64,000 bases of DNA, taken from NCBI RefSeq assembly GCF_000626675.1, contig NZ_CP006842.1, positions 2,356,001 through 2,420,000 on the forward strand, read 5' to 3'. The DNA comes from Corynebacterium glyciniphilum AJ 3170 (GTDB taxonomy: Bacteria; Actinomycetota; Actinomycetes; Mycobacteriales; Mycobacteriaceae). Below are positions 26,408 through 34,360 of the stretch, piece by piece (the first letter of the stretch is position 1; each line of letters opens with the position of its first letter). Below the pieces are notes generated by a model. That model saw only the letters and a program-made list of their open reading frames with translations, searched no databases and was not told the origin of the DNA. The position numbers were made by a program, and so were the translations under genes.

Positions 26408-27754
26408 TCAGTCAGCTCGCAGAACGATCCCTCGGCTTTCCTTCACGAAGAAGACAGCCCCCAGGCTCAGGAGCGCCGTGAAGACGAAATAGGCCGCGGG
26501 CGCCAGGGTGCTCCCACTGACATCGATCAACCATGTCGCGATGAATGGCGCCGTCCCACCGAGGAGGGTGTTGCTGACATTGTTGCCCAAGGCAAGGCCG
26601 CTGTAGCGTACCGATGCCCGAAGCATCTCCACGTAGGTCACATAGGAACAGCCGTTCACGACCGACACAGCGATGAACAGCACCATCTGCCCCAGGAATG
26701 CCTGCCACACGCTCCCGTTGGACATTAAGATGAAGCAGGGGAACCCGAGCAGGACCGCCGCGATGGTCCCGGTGAAGAGGATCGGCTTACGCCCGTACCG
26801 ATCCCCGAGGTAGCCCGAGATCGGTAAGGTGGCCACCCCGGCGATGAGCGCCACCGATGTCGAGAGGAACGCGACCGTCGGTGAATGACCGCCAGCTGTC
26901 TGCAGATAGGTCGCGGCATAAACCGAAGCGATGTAGTACCCGCCGGTAATGACCGCTCCGAGGAAGATGATGACGATGACTTCTCGCCATGAGGTGGACA
27001 GCAGTTTGGCGATCGGGATCGCCTCTGTCTCCCCCTCCTTCTTCAGTTCCTTGAACTGTGGGGTCTCATCAAGATGATTCCGGATCCAGATACCTATGAC
27101 GCCCATAACCACACTCAATAAGAACGGAATACGCCAGGCCCACGAGAGCACGGTTTCCGGATCGAACATCGAGTTCACGGCCAGTGCGACGAGCGAGGCC
27201 AGCAACGATCCCAAATACGTTCCGGAATTGACCAACGATGTCTGCAGAGCTCGGTGCTTGGGTGGTGCCTGTTCAGAGACAAAGGCGTTCGCACCGCCTA
27301 ACTCACCCCCGGCAGCAAAGCCCTGGAGGCACCGGCAGAGGACCAGGATGATCGTGGCCCACACACCGATGGTGACGTAGGTCGGAATCAGCCCCATGAC
27401 GAAGGTGGCGATCACCATCAGGAAGATAGTCCACGTCAGCGCCTTCTTCCGTCCGTATTTGTCTCCGATATGGCCGAAGTAGATTCCACCCGGCACCCGG
27501 AGGAAGAAGGCCACCGCGAAGGCGGCAAATGTGCCCAGCAGCGCCGCGGTGTCATCGTGGGACACGAAAAACAGGGCGGCGATCGCCGTTGCCATGTAGC
27601 CGTAGATTCCGAAGTCGTAGTACTCCAGGACGGTGCCGACAATCGCACCGCGAACTACTTTCGCTGTGGACTGAGTCGGTGCAGGGGCATGGTGCTCCCG
27701 TCCGGGATCCGCGCCCCGGGGGCCACGAACGGTTTCGTTGTTGTTGAGAGTCAT
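26408..27754 (-). CDS. MFS transporter, metabolite:H+ symporter (MHS) family
   Basis: Twelve-helix transporter of 448 residues. Helix 1 has the MHS signature GTVLEYYDFGIYGYMA near residue 40, and the 2-3 loop GHIGDKYGRKKAL is canonical, as is GYLGDRYGRKPIL in the second half. Relatives import shikimate, 2-oxoglutarate, protocatechuate-like and dicarboxylic acids. It is the last gene of the operon running from 31289 down, overlapping the flavoprotein stop by 4 bp, and so likely imports the substrate of the SDR/flavoprotein pathway, probably a carboxylic acid. Its hydrophilic N-terminal 33 residues are longer than usual. Confidence 0.89.
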   Translation of the reverse strand: MTLNNNETVRGPRGADPGREHHAPAPTQSTAKVVRGAIVGTVLEYYDFGIYGYMATAIAALFFVSHDDTAALLGTFAAFAVAFFLRVPGGIYFGHIGDKYGRKKALTWTIFLMVIATFVMGLIPTYVTIGVWATIILVLCRCLQGFAAGGELGGANAFVSEQAPPKHRALQTSLVNSGTYLGSLLASLVALAVNSMFDPETVLSWAWRIPFLLSVVMGVIGIWIRNHLDETPQFKELKKEGETEAIPIAKLLSTSWREVIVIIFLGAVITGGYYIASVYAATYLQTAGGHSPTVAFLSTSVALIAGVATLPISGYLGDRYGRKPILFTGTIAAVLLGFPCFILMSNGSVWQAFLGQMVLFIAVSVVNGCSYVTYVEMLRASVRYSGLALGNNVSNTLLGGTAPFIATWLIDVSGSTLAPAAYFVFTALLSLGAVFFVKESRGIVLRAD

Positions 27755-29214
27755 GTCGTCTCCTCAGTGAGTGACTCAGTAGATGCTCCGCGGCCGGATC
27801 CCCGGTGCTCGGCGGCGCTGTGTCCTGCGGTCCGTCCCATAGTGATCGCGTTGGCTACGGCGTTCCCCCCGCCGACATACGTCGACCCGAGGACCCCTCC
27901 ACCGGCTTCCCCGGCAGCGAAGAGTCCGGGGACGGGCCGCCCGTAGCGGTCGATCACTCTGGCTCGTGCATCGATCTCCGGGGCCGCGTGCGTGCACACC
28001 AGTTCCGCCGGGAGATACCTCGCGGCATAGTACGGAGGGGTGTCTAGGGGAGCGATCGGCTCCGACGCGCCTTTGGCAGCCAGAGAATCGGTCCGCAGAA
28101 AGACAGGGTCCTCGCCGGCAGGAAGCTCCTCATTCCAGGCTGCGACCGTGTATTCCAGTGCTTCGGCCGGGACGGTCATCTTCTCGGCTAGTTCGGCGAG
28201 ACTGTCGGCGCACAGCAGGCGACCTGCTGCAACCTCTGCCAGGATGTTGTCGGCGTTCCAGTCGACGTACCCGCCCGGCAGTGATTCTCTCGCCGTCTCG
28301 TCGAATATCATCCAGGTTGAACCACCCTGACGGTCGATGAGCCCTGGTGACACAGCGTATGAGGCGTCCTCGTTCATGAACCGTCTCCCCGCACTGTTGA
28401 CGTGGATCCGTGAACGAGGCGGGAATCCCGCCTCCCAATGGTGCCGGGACTGGAAATAGGCCGTGGGGAGCATCAGCCCGTAGCCCTCGCCCGCTACCGC
28501 AGCACCGACCTGCTCACCGAAAGACAGATGGTCACCCCGGCTTCCCGGACCAGCGGCCACGAACAGTGACTCTGCAGCTCGCAAGGCGTAGGGATAGTAT
28601 TTTTCGAGTAGACCCCGATCACGGGCAAACCCTCCGCTGGCGATGACAACCGCAGAGCAGTGGATTTCCTCGTCATCGACCACCACGCCTCTAACGCCGT
28701 GAGGGTCAGAGAGCAGTGACTGAACGCGGGTGTTCAACACGATGTCCACCCCGGCCGAGCGCGCAGCCCGTTCCAGCACCTGGACCAGGCCGTATCCCTG
28801 GCCGTTCGGCACATGTCCCCGCCACAGGTCCTCGACGCCCGCCTGGCACAGCCCGGGCATGTGGGCATTGGTGGATTCGTGGGCCGGGACCTCGACACCG
28901 AGAGAGATGAGCCACTCCAGCGCCGGGCCTGCACTCTCGCAAAAGGCTCGGATCAACCCCGGTTTGAGCAACCACCGGTTAAGGTCCATATAGTGCTGAA
29001 AGAACTTCTCCGGTGAATCCTCCACGCCGAGCTCAGCCTGCACACTTGTACCGGCGGCGGTAAATAGACCTGCCGAGAGCTGCGTTGACCCTCCGAGAGT
29101 CTCCTCCGCTTCAAAAAGGAGGACTGATGCACCTCGTTCGGTCGCGGAGACCGCTGCGGACAACCCTGCACCACCTCCGCCGATGATGATGACATCCCAT
29201 GTCTGATCATCCAT
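27751..29214 (-). CDS. FAD-dependent dehydrogenase, 3-ketosteroid 1-dehydrogenase / fumarate reductase superfamily
   Basis: Flavoprotein of 487 residues with an N-terminal dinucleotide motif (IIGGGGAGLSAAVSATERGASVLLFE) and the GGSTQLSAGLF loop common to this superfamily. Near the C-terminus STYVGGGNAVANAI places Tyr446 and Gly450 like the Tyr-x-Gly-x-Gly that binds and polarises the substrate keto group in 3-ketosteroid 1-dehydrogenases; fumarate reductases lack this. The protein therefore probably removes hydrogens next to a ring ketone. It is coupled by overlaps to an SDR gene upstream and the transporter downstream. Related enzymes desaturate 4-oxocyclohexanecarboxylate during ring aromatisation. 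Confidence 0.85.
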   Translation of the reverse strand: MDDQTWDVIIIGGGGAGLSAAVSATERGASVLLFEAEETLGGSTQLSAGLFTAAGTSVQAELGVEDSPEKFFQHYMDLNRWLLKPGLIRAFCESAGPALEWLISLGVEVPAHESTNAHMPGLCQAGVEDLWRGHVPNGQGYGLVQVLERAARSAGVDIVLNTRVQSLLSDPHGVRGVVVDDEEIHCSAVVIASGGFARDRGLLEKYYPYALRAAESLFVAAGPGSRGDHLSFGEQVGAAVAGEGYGLMLPTAYFQSRHHWEAGFPPRSRIHVNSAGRRFMNEDASYAVSPGLIDRQGGSTWMIFDETARESLPGGYVDWNADNILAEVAAGRLLCADSLAELAEKMTVPAEALEYTVAAWNEELPAGEDPVFLRTDSLAAKGASEPIAPLDTPPYYAARYLPAELVCTHAAPEIDARARVIDRYGRPVPGLFAAGEAGGGVLGSTYVGGGNAVANAITMGRTAGHSAAEHRGSGRGASTESLTEETT

Positions 29215-29996
29215 CAGAACGTCCCTCCTGATTCATTGGTGATCCGGTGGTACAGGCCATTGGATGTCAGACCACCGTCAATGGCGATCTCCGCACCGGT
29301 GATGTAGCCGGACGACCCCGACAACAGGTATGCGACCACGTCACTGACCTCGTCCAGAGTGGCCATCCGCCCCCAGGGCACACTGCCGAGTGACGCGTCG
29401 ACAAAGGCCCCTGAGTCTGCCAACAACTGTGTGCCGACCAGACCCGGGTGGATCGAGTTCACCCTGATTCCCCCCGCGGCGAATTCGCCGGCCGCAGACT
29501 TCGACAGGCCTCTCAAACCCCATTTGCTAGCCGCGTACGCCGGAGAGAAGTAGCCGACCAGACCCGCGATGGACGACACGTTAACAATTGATCCACCGCC
29601 GGCCTCCGACAACAGGTCATGCGCTGCTTTCATCCCGTAAAAAGGTCCGGCCAGGTTGACACGCAGTGTCTGCTCCCAGATATCGTCCGGGGTATCGAGG
29701 AAACTGAGCCTGCGGCTGATACCCGCGTTGTTCACCAATCCGTCCAGCCTGCCCAGGTCACTACGTATGGCGTCAATTACCGAGCGCCATGCCCCGGGGG
29801 AGCCCACGTCAAGTTCGTACCCGCTCGCCCGGCCGCCGGACCCGGTGATGGAGTCGACGACCTCCGCTGTGTCTGTGATGTCCGCGGCACAAACATGCCA
29901 TCCGTCGGCGGCGAGGCGCTCAGCATGATGGGCACCCATACCGTTGGCGGCCCCGGTGACGAGCACTGTGCGTACTGTTGTCGCGTCGTCAGACAT
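29214..29996 (-). CDS. SDR-family oxidoreductase
   Basis: Classical short-chain dehydrogenase of 260 residues: cofactor motif TGAANGMGAHHAERL near residue 14, NNAGISRR near 90, catalytic Ser in NVSSIAG and the YAASK motif near 153-157. The acidic residue in CAADITD after the second strand favours NAD over NADP. The start at 29996 (MSDDATT) overlaps the preceding SDR gene by 8 bases; longer in-frame openings run inside that gene. Probably oxidises a ring alcohol to a ketone in the same pathway as the neighbouring SDR and flavoprotein. Confidence 0.9.
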   Translation of the reverse strand: MSDDATTVRTVLVTGAANGMGAHHAERLAADGWHVCAADITDTAEVVDSITGSGGRASGYELDVGSPGAWRSVIDAIRSDLGRLDGLVNNAGISRRLSFLDTPDDIWEQTLRVNLAGPFYGMKAAHDLLSEAGGGSIVNVSSIAGLVGYFSPAYAASKWGLRGLSKSAAGEFAAGGIRVNSIHPGLVGTQLLADSGAFVDASLGSVPWGRMATLDEVSDVVAYLLSGSSGYITGAEIAIDGGLTSNGLYHRITNESGGTF

Positions 29997-30816
29997 GACG
30001 GGACCCTCCATCCACGGCGATCGAGTGCCCCGTGATGTACCGGGCACTGTCAGACAGCAGGAACAGCAACGGGCTGGCGACTTCCTCCGCCGATCCGAGG
30101 CGGTGCAAAGGAACACTGGTGAGCGCATTAGCCAATGCCTCGGGGTCCTCCCTCACCCACAGGGTCATAGCCGTGTCGATATACCCCGGAGCAATCGAGT
30201 TGACCCGGATCCCTTTATCGCCTAGTTCAACCGCCATCGACTCGGTGAGGTGCGCGACCGCTGCCTTGGACGTGCAGTATGCACTCCTGCCGCGACGCAC
30301 ACGGAGTGCAGAGACCGAGGACATATTCACGATCGCCGCACCCTTCCCCATGTGGCGGGCTGCCGCCTGTGCCCCGAACAACACTCCTTTGACGTTGACG
30401 TCCAGGACCGCGGAGATCTGCTCATCATCAACATTCTCCAACTCTGCGAAAGGAAAAATACCCGCGTTATTCACCCAGTAGTCAAGGCCACCGAACGAGG
30501 ACACCGCTGCGTCCGCTAGGTCATCGAGCTGTTCCCTGACTGTCACGTCCACCGGATGAGCAACAGCCCTGGCAGAAAGCCCCACCTCAGAGGCTTCCGC
30601 GTTAATCGTGTCGATCGTCTCGGCCAACTGATCCCGGTTGAGATCAGCTGCGAATACGTTCACCCCTTGAGCGACCAGACGACGAACAAACACCGCCCCC
30701 ATGCCCCGGGCCCCACCTGTCACGACCGCGATCTTGCCCTTCATCTCGGGATAGTCGACCGCCGCGGGCGCCGACTGTGTTGCCGTGGGTATCCCGAATT
30801 CTCCGTAGGTATCCAT
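29989..30816 (-). CDS. SDR-family oxidoreductase
   Basis: Second short-chain dehydrogenase, 275 residues from the ATG at 30816, which is preceded by AGGAG; an ATG at 30828 overlapping the upstream stop is also possible. Motifs: TGGARGMGAVFVRRL, NNAGIFPF, NMSSVSA and YCTSKAAVAHL, with a C-terminal ITGHSIAVDGG. The Asp in FAADLNRD suggests NAD preference. It differs enough from its neighbour (29214-29996) that the two probably act on different steps or stereoisomers. It has an N-terminal extension of about 25 residues before the Rossmann fold. Confidence 0.89.
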   Translation of the reverse strand: MDTYGEFGIPTATQSAPAAVDYPEMKGKIAVVTGGARGMGAVFVRRLVAQGVNVFAADLNRDQLAETIDTINAEASEVGLSARAVAHPVDVTVREQLDDLADAAVSSFGGLDYWVNNAGIFPFAELENVDDEQISAVLDVNVKGVLFGAQAAARHMGKGAAIVNMSSVSALRVRRGRSAYCTSKAAVAHLTESMAVELGDKGIRVNSIAPGYIDTAMTLWVREDPEALANALTSVPLHRLGSAEEVASPLLFLLSDSARYITGHSIAVDGGSRHV

Positions 30817-30824
30817 GCCACTCC

Positions 30825-31289
30825 TCATTGTTTGCGATTCCTGTCGTTGCCGTCCCCGCGTCCCGCCGTTGTGCCGGCATCGACACGTACTGTCCGTCTC
30901 GCAATATCGACCTGTTCCCCGACTACGCGGAGTTCGTCTTCCACCGTCGTGACCCTGACGATGGTGGGTATCCCGTCAGGACCCGTGGCAACGATGCTCA
31001 GATACGCTCTGGCGCACCACCTCCCGTCGTCCTTCCGGAACACCATCGGGTTGGTGACGACGTGGCGTTGAAGGGGCCCCGCCGCTCGTGAATCCGTATA
31101 TATCCGACGAGCGAAGGTCTCAAGTGCCTCCCTCCCACTCACAGGGTCGGGATAACTAGGCGAGACAAAGAGGCCGTCCGGCGCAAAAGTCCTGGCCCAT
31201 GCCGAGGCATCGCCCTCGTCGATGGCAAAACTCTGTCTGCCGTAGAGCTGCCCGACCTTGGAAAACATCCTCTCGATCGTGTCAATCAC
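30825..31289 (-). CDS. NTF2-like (SnoaL/ketosteroid-isomerase fold) protein
   Basis: First gene of the operon, 154 residues. The helix-rich N-terminus (ERMFSKVGQLYGRQSFAIDEGDASAWARTFAPDG pattern, given here by its start at about residue 7) followed by the curved-sheet strands (LFVSPSYPDPVSGREALETFARR; RHVVTNPMVFRKDDGRWCARAYLSIV) is the NTF2-like fold. Family members include ketosteroid isomerases, dehydratases and small subunits of ring dioxygenases; no dioxygenase large subunit is present. A role in moving a double bond or dehydrating a ring intermediate would fit the neighbouring dehydrogenases but is not shown. The last 20 residues are polar and probably disordered. Confidence 0.8.
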   Translation of the reverse strand: MIDTIERMFSKVGQLYGRQSFAIDEGDASAWARTFAPDGLFVSPSYPDPVSGREALETFARRIYTDSRAAGPLQRHVVTNPMVFRKDDGRWCARAYLSIVATGPDGIPTIVRVTTVEDELRVVGEQVDIARRTVRVDAGTTAGRGDGNDRNRKQ

Positions 31290-31333
31290 CCGTGCTCCTT
31301 CCAGAAATCCAGATCGTCGATCGGCTTGGTAGC

Positions 31334-31346
31334 CGTATCAGATACG
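31334..31346. promoter_or_regulatory. Short palindrome in the divergent NTF2-like / IclR promoter region
   Basis: CGTATC-A-GATACG is a perfect 6-1-6 palindrome 44 bases upstream of the NTF2-like gene start. It is the first of three palindromes stacked in this 185-base divergent region. Confidence 0.45.
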
Positions 31347-31358
31347 ACGATTCGTGCT

Positions 31359-31383
31359 ATATTCGCACGCCGCGTGCGAATAT
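31359..31383. promoter_or_regulatory. 25-bp perfect palindrome in the divergent promoter region
   Basis: ATATTCGCACGC and its exact reverse complement flank a single C, giving 12-bp perfect arms. A further partial copy of the half-site, TTCGTGCTAT, lies directly upstream (31351-31360). This is the most conspicuous regulator-binding candidate between the IclR gene and the catabolic operon. Confidence 0.65.
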
Positions 31384-31404
31384 CAACAACACTAAGTGAT
31401 CTGC

Positions 31405-31425
31405 ATTACATTTGTCGAATGTAAT
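31405..31425. promoter_or_regulatory. 21-bp inverted repeat upstream of the IclR gene
   Basis: ATTACATT and AATGTAAT are perfect 8-bp arms with a 5-base spacer, ending 49 bases before the IclR start. The layout suits autoregulation by the IclR protein. Confidence 0.6.
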
Positions 31426-31474
31426 ATTTCCATGACAAGATTTATGGGACAGTGACGTGCACGAAGGAGACTCC

Positions 31475-32167
31475 ATGACCGACAATGACCCCCTCAAACG
31501 AGGTTCAAAGACCCTGGACAACGGGCTTCAGGTCCTCGAAGTTCTGGGGGACTCCCCGAATGGGCTGACCACGACTGAACTGTCCGAGCGACTCAGTCTG
31601 CACCGCACTGTCACCGACAGACTGGTGAGAACGCTGGAGCACCACGGTTTCTGTCGACGAACACAGGAGAAGAGGATTGTGCTCGGCAACGGGCTGGTCG
31701 CCCTGGCCAACCGGGTACAGCAGGACCTCCGCGGTACCGCACGACCGATCCTCGAGGACTTGGCGGAAGAACTCCAGGTCACTACGCACCTGGCGGTCCA
31801 AGAGACAGAGGACACTGTCCGGGCGCTCATTGTCATTCCTCCGCGACACTCCCGTATTCACGTCGGCTTCCGCGAAGGGCAGGTCGACCCGATCGACCGT
31901 GGTTCGGCCGGATTGGCCATCATGTCAATGCGGGAGAAGCAGCCTGGTGAACGAGACGAGGTCGACACAGTGCGTGAACGCGGCTATGCGGTGACGAAAG
32001 GAGAAGTGACCCCGTCGGTGACGGGCATATCCGCCCCGGTTCCCTATCGGAACGAACCCGGACTACTCAGCGTGGGCATCTCCGTGTTCGAGGCCACCGA
32101 TGAAGCGCATCTCGCGACCGCAGTGGTTGCAGCTGCTGATGCCTTGGGACGCGAACTCCTGCGCTAG
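31475..32167 (+). CDS. IclR-family regulator of the SDR/flavoprotein operon
   Basis: A 230-residue regulator with N-terminal winged helix (about 12-70, GLTTTELSERLSLHRTVTDRLVRTLEHHGF) and a C-terminal effector domain that is somewhat short for the family, with DPIDRGSAGLAIM and SVTGISAPVPY segments. The ATG at 31475 follows GAAGGAGA, which decides the start over the GTG at 31457. It is divergent from the NTF2/SDR operon; the three palindromes between them are its likely binding sites. Confidence 0.87.
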   Translation: MTDNDPLKRGSKTLDNGLQVLEVLGDSPNGLTTTELSERLSLHRTVTDRLVRTLEHHGFCRRTQEKRIVLGNGLVALANRVQQDLRGTARPILEDLAEELQVTTHLAVQETEDTVRALIVIPPRHSRIHVGFREGQVDPIDRGSAGLAIMSMREKQPGERDEVDTVRERGYAVTKGEVTPSVTGISAPVPYRNEPGLLSVGISVFEATDEAHLATAVVAAADALGRELLR

Positions 32168-32318
32168 TCGCACCGTCGACCGAGACTAAATCTGGGGAAC
32201 ATCCAAAGCTACATGATCCCTAGAGGTAGTACTCGGCCCTATGACGCACACGACTACGCTGACCAACAACGCTCATCCTGTTCCACGGGCCCACCGACGC
32301 GGAGGACACCACCCACCC

Positions 32319-33221
32319 ATGAACATCGACCTTCACCAGCTCGAGGTGTTCGTGGAGGTGTCCCGCACCCGCAACGTCGCCAGAGCAGCAGATAATCTGG
32401 GGCTGACCTCCTCTCCGGTGAGCCGCACGCTGCGCACCCTCGAGCACCGCACCGGCCCCTTGTTCCACCGCGCGCACCATGACATGCAGCTCACCGAGCA
32501 CGGACGCACGCTGTTGGGAACCGCGGTGAGTATTCTGCAGCTATCGCAGGTTTTCGAAGACAAAGCCAGCGGTATCGAACGGACGTTGCGCTACGGGGCA
32601 ACCCCCTGGGTTCCCGACGCCTACGCCGATGCCTTCCGTACCGCCGTCGGCCTCTCCGGCATCACACCGGAAGACGCTGCGTCCGAGGTCTCCCTGGAGC
32701 TCCTGAACAAACTCCAGTTCGGGGAAATCGACATGGCCCTGGTCCATCTACCCGTCAACCTGCCCGACATCAGCTCACTGGTTATCGGTCGCTACACCTT
32801 TGACCTCATGGTCGCCGCCGACGACCCCCTCATCACCGTGGCAGAAACCGGCCCGGTCCCGCTGGCAGCGCTCCGCGGCCGGAAGGTCGTGACACTCCCC
32901 TTCTCCCAGATGCAGCCGGCGTCAGGCGACAATGTGCACGACTGGTTTTCCCAGGCCGGGGTCACCGACATCACCGAAGTCGGTTTCAGCGACTACGCCG
33001 TGCTCACGTCCCGCCTGCCCCGGACCCACGAGGTCAGTATCGGTGCCCGCGGGCATTCCCTCAGTCACGTCCGTGGCGCCGACAGCAAAGTGGTGATGCT
33101 GCCGGTCGCAGACGAACAACCATGCTTCGAGATCGGTGTGGTCTGGCGTTCCGGGGCAACCGCCCGGCGCGAGGACATCGACCGCGTGGTGGCCGCGCTA
33201 ACGGACCGCTTCCGGAGTTGA
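32319..33221 (+). CDS. LysR-family regulator
   Basis: N-terminal helix-turn-helix (MNIDLHQLEVFVEVSRTRNV onward, residues 1-60) and periplasmic-binding-like effector domain (about 85-295). The start at 32319 is chosen because LysR proteins normally begin directly with this HTH and a GGAGGA lies 8-13 bases upstream; an in-frame ATG at 32241 would add 26 unusual residues. The 3' end overlaps the 3' end of the convergent acyl-CoA dehydrogenase gene by 24 bases. It is the probable regulator of the CoA-ester operon although that operon's promoter is 7 kb away. Confidence 0.87.
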   Translation: MNIDLHQLEVFVEVSRTRNVARAADNLGLTSSPVSRTLRTLEHRTGPLFHRAHHDMQLTEHGRTLLGTAVSILQLSQVFEDKASGIERTLRYGATPWVPDAYADAFRTAVGLSGITPEDAASEVSLELLNKLQFGEIDMALVHLPVNLPDISSLVIGRYTFDLMVAADDPLITVAETGPVPLAALRGRKVVTLPFSQMQPASGDNVHDWFSQAGVTDITEVGFSDYAVLTSRLPRTHEVSIGARGHSLSHVRGADSKVVMLPVADEQPCFEIGVVWRSGATARREDIDRVVAALTDRFRS

Positions 33222-34343
33222 GCCCGCGCCGATGCGCCGGGCGAGGTTCGCACGGTGGAACTGGGCGTCGCCGAACAACACCTGGTCGGCTCGTGCCCGC
33301 TTGAGATACAGGTGCGGGCTCGCTTCCCAGGTGAACCCCATTCCGCCGTGGAACTGGATATTCTGGTGGGTTGCCGTCACCGCTACATCAGTGCAGATGC
33401 CGGCAGCCAGGGAGGCGGACGCCGGCAGCTCCTCCGGAGCGTCCTGCGCGGCCCACAGCGCGTAGCGGGACGCCGACGCCGCGGATTCGACGTCGACCAA
33501 CACGTCCGCCGCCATGTGCTTCAGCGCCTGGAACTCCCCGATCGCCTGACCGAACTGCACCCTTTCCTTCATGTACGCCACGGCGTCCTCCAGTGCCCGG
33601 CGGGCGACGCCGGCCTGCTCGGCCGCCAGCCCCACCGACGCGACGTCCAGTATCCGGGACACCTGGCCCCACCCCTCGCCGTCTCCCAACGGAGTCGCCG
33701 GTGCCTGGTCGAAGCTCACACGGGCGATGCGCCGGGTGGGGTCAAGGGCGGAGAGCCCCTGCGTCGTGACACCGTCACCGCCGCGCACGATGAACAGCGA
33801 GATGTCGTCCCCGGACTCCTGACCGGTGCGGGCCGGGACGATGAAGACTCCGGCGTTCTGTCCGTCGATGACCTCCGGACAGGTGCCCGACACGGTCCAG
33901 TCGTCGCCGGACTTCTGTGCGGTAACCGTGACACCGGATTCGTCCCACCGTCGGTTCTCTCCGGGGAACGCGAGCGTCCCGACCAGCGATCCGTCCGCGA
34001 TGCCCGGCAGGAACTCCTGCTGTGCCGCAGCGTCCCCGGACTCCAGGATGCTCATACCGGCAAGGACGACCGTGGCGAAGTACGGTGCACAGAACAGCGC
34101 CGCGCCGGCTTCCTCCAGCACGATGCCGAGTTCGGTCCAACCGAAGCCCTGCCCGCCGTATTCCTCGGGAACGGCGATGCCCTGCAACTGGAGTTCGCGG
34201 GCCATCCGGTCCCACACCTGCGGGTCATATCCGGTGTCGGTGTCCATGTCCTGGCGGACCTGGGATTCCGACGAGACAGTGGCGAAGAAGTCCCTGACCA
34301 CTGTCTGGAACTCGTCCTGCTCCTCAGTACGTGGTGCAAACAT
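33198..34343 (-). CDS. Acyl-CoA dehydrogenase, small-subunit type
   Basis: 381-residue acyl-CoA dehydrogenase with N-terminal helical domain, middle beta domain and C-terminal four-helix bundle (ARRALEDAVAYMKERVQFGQAIGEFQALKHMAADV, cited by its position at about residues 245-280; HGGMGFTWEASPHLYLKRA near 340). It lies next to a second, longer dehydrogenase in the same operon; in actinobacteria such pairs often form heterotetramers that act on bulky or ring-bearing acyl-CoA esters. It is the last gene of the operon, preceded by AGGAGAACAACAACATG. Confidence 0.88.
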   Translation of the reverse strand: MFAPRTEEQDEFQTVVRDFFATVSSESQVRQDMDTDTGYDPQVWDRMARELQLQGIAVPEEYGGQGFGWTELGIVLEEAGAALFCAPYFATVVLAGMSILESGDAAAQQEFLPGIADGSLVGTLAFPGENRRWDESGVTVTAQKSGDDWTVSGTCPEVIDGQNAGVFIVPARTGQESGDDISLFIVRGGDGVTTQGLSALDPTRRIARVSFDQAPATPLGDGEGWGQVSRILDVASVGLAAEQAGVARRALEDAVAYMKERVQFGQAIGEFQALKHMAADVLVDVESAASASRYALWAAQDAPEELPASASLAAGICTDVAVTATHQNIQFHGGMGFTWEASPHLYLKRARADQVLFGDAQFHRANLARRIGAGSTPEAVR

Positions 34344-34360
34344 GTTGTTGTTCTCCTGTT

